NCBI GenBank assembly: GCA_963753105.1
Contig: CAVWBD010000006.1
Location: 124,001 to 188,000 of the forward strand
Reading direction: 5' to 3'
Source: SZUA-36 sp963753105
GTDB lineage: Bacteria; Pseudomonadota; Gammaproteobacteria; Xanthomonadales; SZUA-36
DNA length: 64,000 nt
Numbering within the stretch: the stretch's first letter is position 1; each line of letters starts with the position of its first letter. The notes beneath the pieces were generated by a model, which was not told where the DNA came from, ran no database searches, and worked only from the letters and a program-made list of their open reading frames with translations. This document shows positions 60,758-64,000 of the stretch, piece after piece. The translations under genes were made by a program, and so were the position numbers.

Positions 60758-61195
60758 CTATTTGATCCCGAACAATTCCACTATAAATATCAGGCTTGCA
60801 TTAGGCGGTATCGGACTCGAGCCTTTCTCACCGTAAGCCAGCTCAGGTGGAATCAGAAAGACGAAGACACTGCCGACCGGCATCAACTGGATACCCTCGC
60901 TCCAACCCTTGATAACTCGCTTCAGGCTGAAGGTGACCGGCTCTTCACTGGAGTATGAACTGTCGAATTCCATGCCATCGAGTAGCAGGCCACGGTAATG
61001 TACCGTTACCCTGTTTTTCGCCGCGGGTTTACGGCCTTTGCCGAGCACCTGTATTTTGTATTGAAGGCCGGAATCCGTCGTGATGGCATCGTGGTCGATC
61101 CCGTTCCAATAATCTAAACCGGCCTGCTCCTCGTCGGCTGATGCGGGCATGGTGAATACGAGTGCCAAAAGCAATACTTGAATCAGTGATTTCAT
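60758..61195 (-). CDS. exported FKBP-type peptidyl-prolyl isomerase, paralog 2
   Basis: A 145-residue protein with the same layout as the 57073 gene: signal SLIQVLLLALVFTMPASADE, then VTVHYRGLLLDGMEFDSSYS, GWSEGIQLMPV, FLIPPELAYGEKG, and the end PPNASLIFIVELFGIK. ATG 61195 is preferred over 61216, as it gives the signal peptide directly. Both flanks carry the dispersed repeats. Paralogous to a remnant at 38264. Confidence 0.92.
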   Translation of the reverse strand: MKSLIQVLLLALVFTMPASADEEQAGLDYWNGIDHDAITTDSGLQYKIQVLGKGRKPAAKNRVTVHYRGLLLDGMEFDSSYSSEEPVTFSLKRVIKGWSEGIQLMPVGSVFVFLIPPELAYGEKGSSPIPPNASLIFIVELFGIK

Positions 61196-61218
61196 CGTGG
61201 ATATATTTTCCTTCAATA

Positions 61219-61237
61219 AAGGGATCAGAACCCTTTT
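61219..61237 (+). repeat. GGGATCAGAACCC repeat
   Basis: AAAGGGATCAGAACCCTTTT is a degenerate, palindromic member of the GGGTCAGAGCCC subfamily, upstream of FKBP paralog 2. Confidence 0.5.
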
Positions 61238-61384
61238 AACATACTACGCTGCGATGTAAAGAACTGGCAACTGGCGCAAGAAATTGACAGTCATTTGAAG
61301 AGAAGGAGGCGCCAGGTTCGCAGGGTTCCTTTGCGTTCTAACTATCTGAAATAATAATATAAAACATGGATTTATCATGTCTAA

Positions 61385-61404
61385 TACTGTATAATTATAC
61401 AGTA
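61385..61404. promoter_or_regulatory. LexA-type SOS box upstream of the HNH gene
   Basis: TACTGTATAATTATACAGTA is a perfect 20-bp palindrome. Its core CTGTATAATTATACAG has the form CTG-N10-CAG of gammaproteobacterial LexA boxes and differs from the E. coli consensus at only two central positions. A TATAAT lies inside it (61390-61395), so LexA binding would cover the -10 element. It ends 12 bases before the GTG and 24 before the ATG. Confidence 0.8.
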
Positions 61405-61415
61405 TACACAAAGCC

Positions 61416-62753
61416 GTGAGAAATACCATGCAGAACATCCAGCAAAATCCATCCACCAACCAACTAAACTGCCTGGCGGACAATATTACCGAACTGGTCG
61501 CACACCTCGATGCCGGTACCTATCAATTACTTGAACTGATCTGTGAGTTTGACAAAAACGAGGGCTGGGCAGGCACGGGTATTCGTTCATGCGCCCACTG
61601 GCTGAACTGGAAGTGCGGCATGAACTTAGGATCCGCCCGCGAACGGGTTCGCGTGGCGCGGGCACTGCCGGGTTTACCGGCGATCAGCGCGGCTTTTCGC
61701 GAGGGCAAAATCAGCTACTCCAAGGTTCGCGCTATGACCCGCGTGGCAACACCTGAAAACGAGGCGGCACTCCTGCAGGTTGCACTGGCCGGTACTGCCA
61801 CGCACGTTGAAACCCAGGTGCGTTTGTACCGCAAGGTCAAACGAATAGAGGCGCTGGAGGATGAAAACTTACGTCATGGTCACCGCGAACTGAGCTGGCA
61901 TATCGATGATGACGGCTACTGGGTGTTCAAGGGTCGTTTTACGGCAGAACAGGGCGCCATGCTGCAAAAGGCGCTGGAGGCGGCCGGGGATCAGTTGTTT
62001 GAAGAGCAACAACGCGTTCCCGCGGGAACGTCTGAAAGTATCCCCCTGGACCAAGCCACTCCGGAGCCCATTGCTCAAAAACGTGCGGATGCCTTGTCAC
62101 GGGTGGCAGAAGGCTTTCTGGCGGGCGTGAACAGCAAGGCATCCGGGGGTGATCAATACCTGGTGAACATTCACACCGATGTCGAGACACTGAAAGAGGA
62201 TGGAACCGGCGCCGAGTCAGAGATCGAGGATCGTGGATACGTTCCCGCGGAAACGTCCCGGCGACTGGCCTGTGACTGTGCCAAGGTTCACTGGCATGAG
62301 ACCGGTAATGGTGAACCACTCAGTGTTGGCCGGAAAACCCGTTCCATCCCCCCGGTGATCCGCCGTGCGCTCAAACGCAGGGATTTGGGTTGCCGCTTTC
62401 CCGGTTGTACCTGCACGCGGTTTGTGGATGCGCACCATATCAAGCATTGGGCCGATGGCGGTGAGACCTCGATGGATAATCTAGTCTTGTTGTGCCGTAC
62501 CCACCACCGCCTCGTACACGAAGGCGGTTACGGTGTGGAAATGGTTGCGGACGAAGGTGCCGTGTTCAGTCTGCCGAGTGGGAAGACCATCTCGCAGGCG
62601 TCCGAAAAACGTTCCCGCGGGAACGTTTTTGTGATCATGTCAGGCAACCAGAGAAACGGCTTGGACATCACACCCGACACGTCGATTCCGCAATGGTACG
62701 GTGACAAGATGGATCATGGCATGGCTGTTGATATGTTATTGCAATGTGAATGA
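61416..62753 (+). CDS. DUF222 / HNH endonuclease (13E12-type), probable SOS gene
   Basis: A 445-residue protein. An N-terminal DUF222 helical domain (about 15-200, with WLNWKCGMNLGSARERVRVA) precedes a C-terminal HNH nuclease: CRFPGCTCTRFVDAHHIKHW, GGETSMDNLVLLCRTHHRLV, with the metal-binding His pair and zinc-like cysteines. GTG 61416 or ATG 61428 may be the start. The gene follows a LexA-type box and contains three copies of a palindrome. DUF222-HNH proteins are often repeated in genomes; their role is unsettled. Confidence 0.9.
   Translation: MRNTMQNIQQNPSTNQLNCLADNITELVAHLDAGTYQLLELICEFDKNEGWAGTGIRSCAHWLNWKCGMNLGSARERVRVARALPGLPAISAAFREGKISYSKVRAMTRVATPENEAALLQVALAGTATHVETQVRLYRKVKRIEALEDENLRHGHRELSWHIDDDGYWVFKGRFTAEQGAMLQKALEAAGDQLFEEQQRVPAGTSESIPLDQATPEPIAQKRADALSRVAEGFLAGVNSKASGGDQYLVNIHTDVETLKEDGTGAESEIEDRGYVPAETSRRLACDCAKVHWHETGNGEPLSVGRKTRSIPPVIRRALKRRDLGCRFPGCTCTRFVDAHHIKHWADGGETSMDNLVLLCRTHHRLVHEGGYGVEMVADEGAVFSLPSGKTISQASEKRSRGNVFVIMSGNQRNGLDITPDTSIPQWYGDKMDHGMAVDMLLQCE
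62015..62030. repeat. CGTTCCCGCGGGAACG palindrome, copy 1
   Basis: A perfect 16-bp palindrome in the HNH coding region, read as RVPAGT between the DUF222 and HNH domains. Confidence 0.85.
62240..62255. repeat. CGTTCCCGCGGAAACG palindrome, copy 2 (one mismatch)
   Basis: The same palindrome with one changed base, read in the same frame as copy 1 as YVPAET. Confidence 0.8.
62605..62630. repeat. CGTTCCCGCGGGAACG palindrome, copy 3, extended to 26 bp
   Basis: The 16-bp core at 62610-62625 is flanked by AAAAA and TTTTT, giving a perfect 26-bp palindrome with terminator-like composition. It is read in a different frame from copies 1 and 2 (KRSRGNVF), after the HNH motif. Confidence 0.85.
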
Positions 62754-62763
62754 GGCCCTTTCG

Positions 62764-62880
62764 AAAAAGGGGCCGGATCCAATTCTATCTAAAAGCCTGG
62801 ATGTACATCACTTCCGGCGCCAGGAAACGTGGGTGTCTTCGCGCTCTCTCACCAAGAAACGTGGGTGTTCTCACGCTCTT
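62764..62880 (+). repeat. GGATCCAATT repeat and tandem GAAACGTGGGTGT units
   Basis: AAAAAGGGGCCGGATCCAAT and the following CTTCCGGCGCCAGGAAACG match 59476-59545. Then GAAACGTGGGTGTCTTCGCG and GAAACGTGGGTGTTCTCACG form two imperfect tandem units of about 32 bases (62824 and 62856). It fills the gap after the HNH gene. Confidence 0.65.
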
Positions 62881-62967
62881 CTCCGAAACGACACACCGAT
62901 GCCTCTGTCGAGGTTGACAAGAGGTAGCGTGGGCCTCAGTGTTGGCTAATCATCCAGGGGTCAAATC

Positions 62968-64000
62968 ATGAAAAAAATCATCATCTCCGTAAGCCTTTTT
63001 TTCGTCGCATTTTCCTGCAGCGGGCTCGTTGCCGACAGCGGTAAAGCGCTGGTGGGCGGCACGCTGATTAACGGCCTGGGTTCAACCCCCATCCAGAACA
63101 GCGTGATACTGGTGAAAGACGGCCAGATTGAAAAAGTCGGAACCGTGGATACCTTACCGGTCCCCGAAGGTTATGAAGTCATTTCAACCGAAGCGATGAG
63201 TGTCCTGCCCGGTTTGTGGGACATGCATGTCCACCTGATGATCAATGGGCATTCAGACTACGGGTACTGGGATGTGGCCTACGCCGACAAACTCTCCAGT
63301 GAGATCATGCCGGCATCCGCCGTGCAATTACTGCTGGCCGGTGTGACCACGGCACGGGACCTCGGTGCGCCGCTGGAAGACTCGTTGAACGTGCGTGACC
63401 GGATCAATGCGGGTGAAATTCCCGGGCCACGCATGTTCATGTCCGGACCCTTCATCCAGCACGAAGCCTATCCCGGCACCGAGGCATTTCGCTGGGGTGT
63501 GGAAGGCGAACGTGATGCGCGCGACAAGGTTCGGCGCCTGGCCGAAGCCGGCGTGGATATCATCAAGCTGATCGACCAGGATGACATGACGCTTGAGGAA
63601 GCCCAGGCCGTGGTCGATGAGGCACACAAACTCGGCTTGAAAGTAGCGGCACATTCGCACCGCCCCGATGAGATTCGCCGTGCGCTGGAAATAGGCGTGG
63701 ACAACCTGGAACATACCGGTCTCGCAACCTCACCCGAATTCCCACCAGATGTGGTTCTGATGCTCAGGGAGCGCACTGCCACGGGACGTGTCCGCGGCGG
63801 GCCGCTTTACTGGACACCCACGGTAGAAGGCTTGTGGAATTATGACTACACGCGCGACTTACCGGAAAAACTCGATTCCCCTTGCTGGCATCGTGGTCTT
63901 GAAGATAGCACCATCGCCGATATCAAGGCTTCCATTGCTGAACCATCCGAGCTCTTGTATTTCCAGCTCACCCCGAAACGCAAACCAACCCTGAAACGCA
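62968..64000 (+). CDS. exported amidohydrolase (imidazolonepropionase-like), 3' partial
   Basis: A metal-dependent amidohydrolase that runs off the window after 344 codons. It has a signal peptide (SVSLFFVAFSCSG), a beta-sandwich start (GGTLINGLGSTPIQNSVIL), the first metal motif GLWDMHVHLM (HxH), and AGVTTARDLG. The Lys of a carboxylated-lysine site probably lies in VDIIKLIDQDD, and the next metal His residues are in VAAHSHR and NLEHTGL. Relatives hydrolyse dipeptides (Xaa-Pro or Xaa-Lys types) or cyclic amides. The start is ATG 62968. Confidence 0.85.
   Translation, partial: MKKIIISVSLFFVAFSCSGLVADSGKALVGGTLINGLGSTPIQNSVILVKDGQIEKVGTVDTLPVPEGYEVISTEAMSVLPGLWDMHVHLMINGHSDYGYWDVAYADKLSSEIMPASAVQLLLAGVTTARDLGAPLEDSLNVRDRINAGEIPGPRMFMSGPFIQHEAYPGTEAFRWGVEGERDARDKVRRLAEAGVDIIKLIDQDDMTLEEAQAVVDEAHKLGLKVAAHSHRPDEIRRALEIGVDNLEHTGLATSPEFPPDVVLMLRERTATGRVRGGPLYWTPTVEGLWNYDYTRDLPEKLDSPCWHRGLEDSTIADIKASIAEPSELLYFQLTPKRKPTLKR

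Noticed and set aside
36812..61237. CRISPR array or attC/integron cassettes formed by the repeated GGGGTCAGAGT units
   Set aside because: Spacing is irregular (hundreds to thousands of bases), genes lie between copies, no cas or integrase gene is present.

Overview
The window reads as a chromosomal segment of a gammaproteobacterium. The gene order ilvC-ilvB-ilvM-leuA-leuC-leuD-leuB-ilvA, the fused isobutyryl-CoA mutase under a MerR regulator, the REP-like palindromes and many secreted peptidases suggest a relative of Xanthomonadales, Wenzhouxiangella or Woeseia. That placement is an inference from gene content. No rRNA, tRNA, CRISPR array or recognisable transposase was seen.

Left part (1-29 kb) is housekeeping. 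It starts with an alkyltransferase-like DNA repair protein, a membrane thioredoxin, a phytase-like esterase, an MscS channel and two lipid-metabolism enzymes (SDR dehydrogenase, thiolase). An eight-gene branched-chain amino-acid operon (6.2-15.7 kb) follows. Its leader shows a sigma70-type promoter, an Ile/Leu/Val-rich leader peptide and competing antiterminator and terminator hairpins, which together look like classical transcription attenuation. After an M16 peptidase, a DUF3313 protein and a metallo-hydrolase comes an acyl-CoA catabolic cluster (21.5-29.3 kb): a LiuR-like MerR regulator with a perfect 16-bp palindrome upstream, IcmF, a thiolase and a FadN-like dehydrogenase/hydratase.

Middle part (29-36.7 kb) holds a cytochrome b561/ethylbenzene-dehydrogenase-type heme protein, a DUF1566 protein, a large secreted phosphatase with PKD and repeated beta-sandwich domains, and a PD40 propeller protein. 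All carry frameshifts.

Right part (36.8-64 kb) is accessory and rich in repeats. A three-gene module (GIN-domain secreted protein, membrane-anchored AraC regulator, OmpW-like barrel) occurs twice, at 38.3-41.8 and 47.5-50.8 kb. Each copy is bounded by similar inverted repeats, and the left copy abuts the 3' remnant of an FKBP gene. Between and around the copies lie an alpha/beta hydrolase, an NnrU fragment, a NERD and NYN-LOTUS nuclease-like pair, an esterase-TPR-metallo-beta-lactamase fusion, a peptide transporter with an S9 peptidase, two intact FKBP paralogs, an RRM protein, and a DUF222-HNH nuclease with a LexA-type box and long palindromes inside its coding region. Short dispersed repeats of a GGGGTCAGAGT family and a GGATCCAATT family pepper this half and were not seen in the left half.

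Many conserved genes are split by single-base frame changes. In the left 28 kb almost all are +1 (one extra base), including inside ilvB, leuA, leuB, ilvA and five times in icmF. This looks like residual sequencing error rather than gene decay, so the split genes are annotated here as single CDSs with the breakpoints noted.
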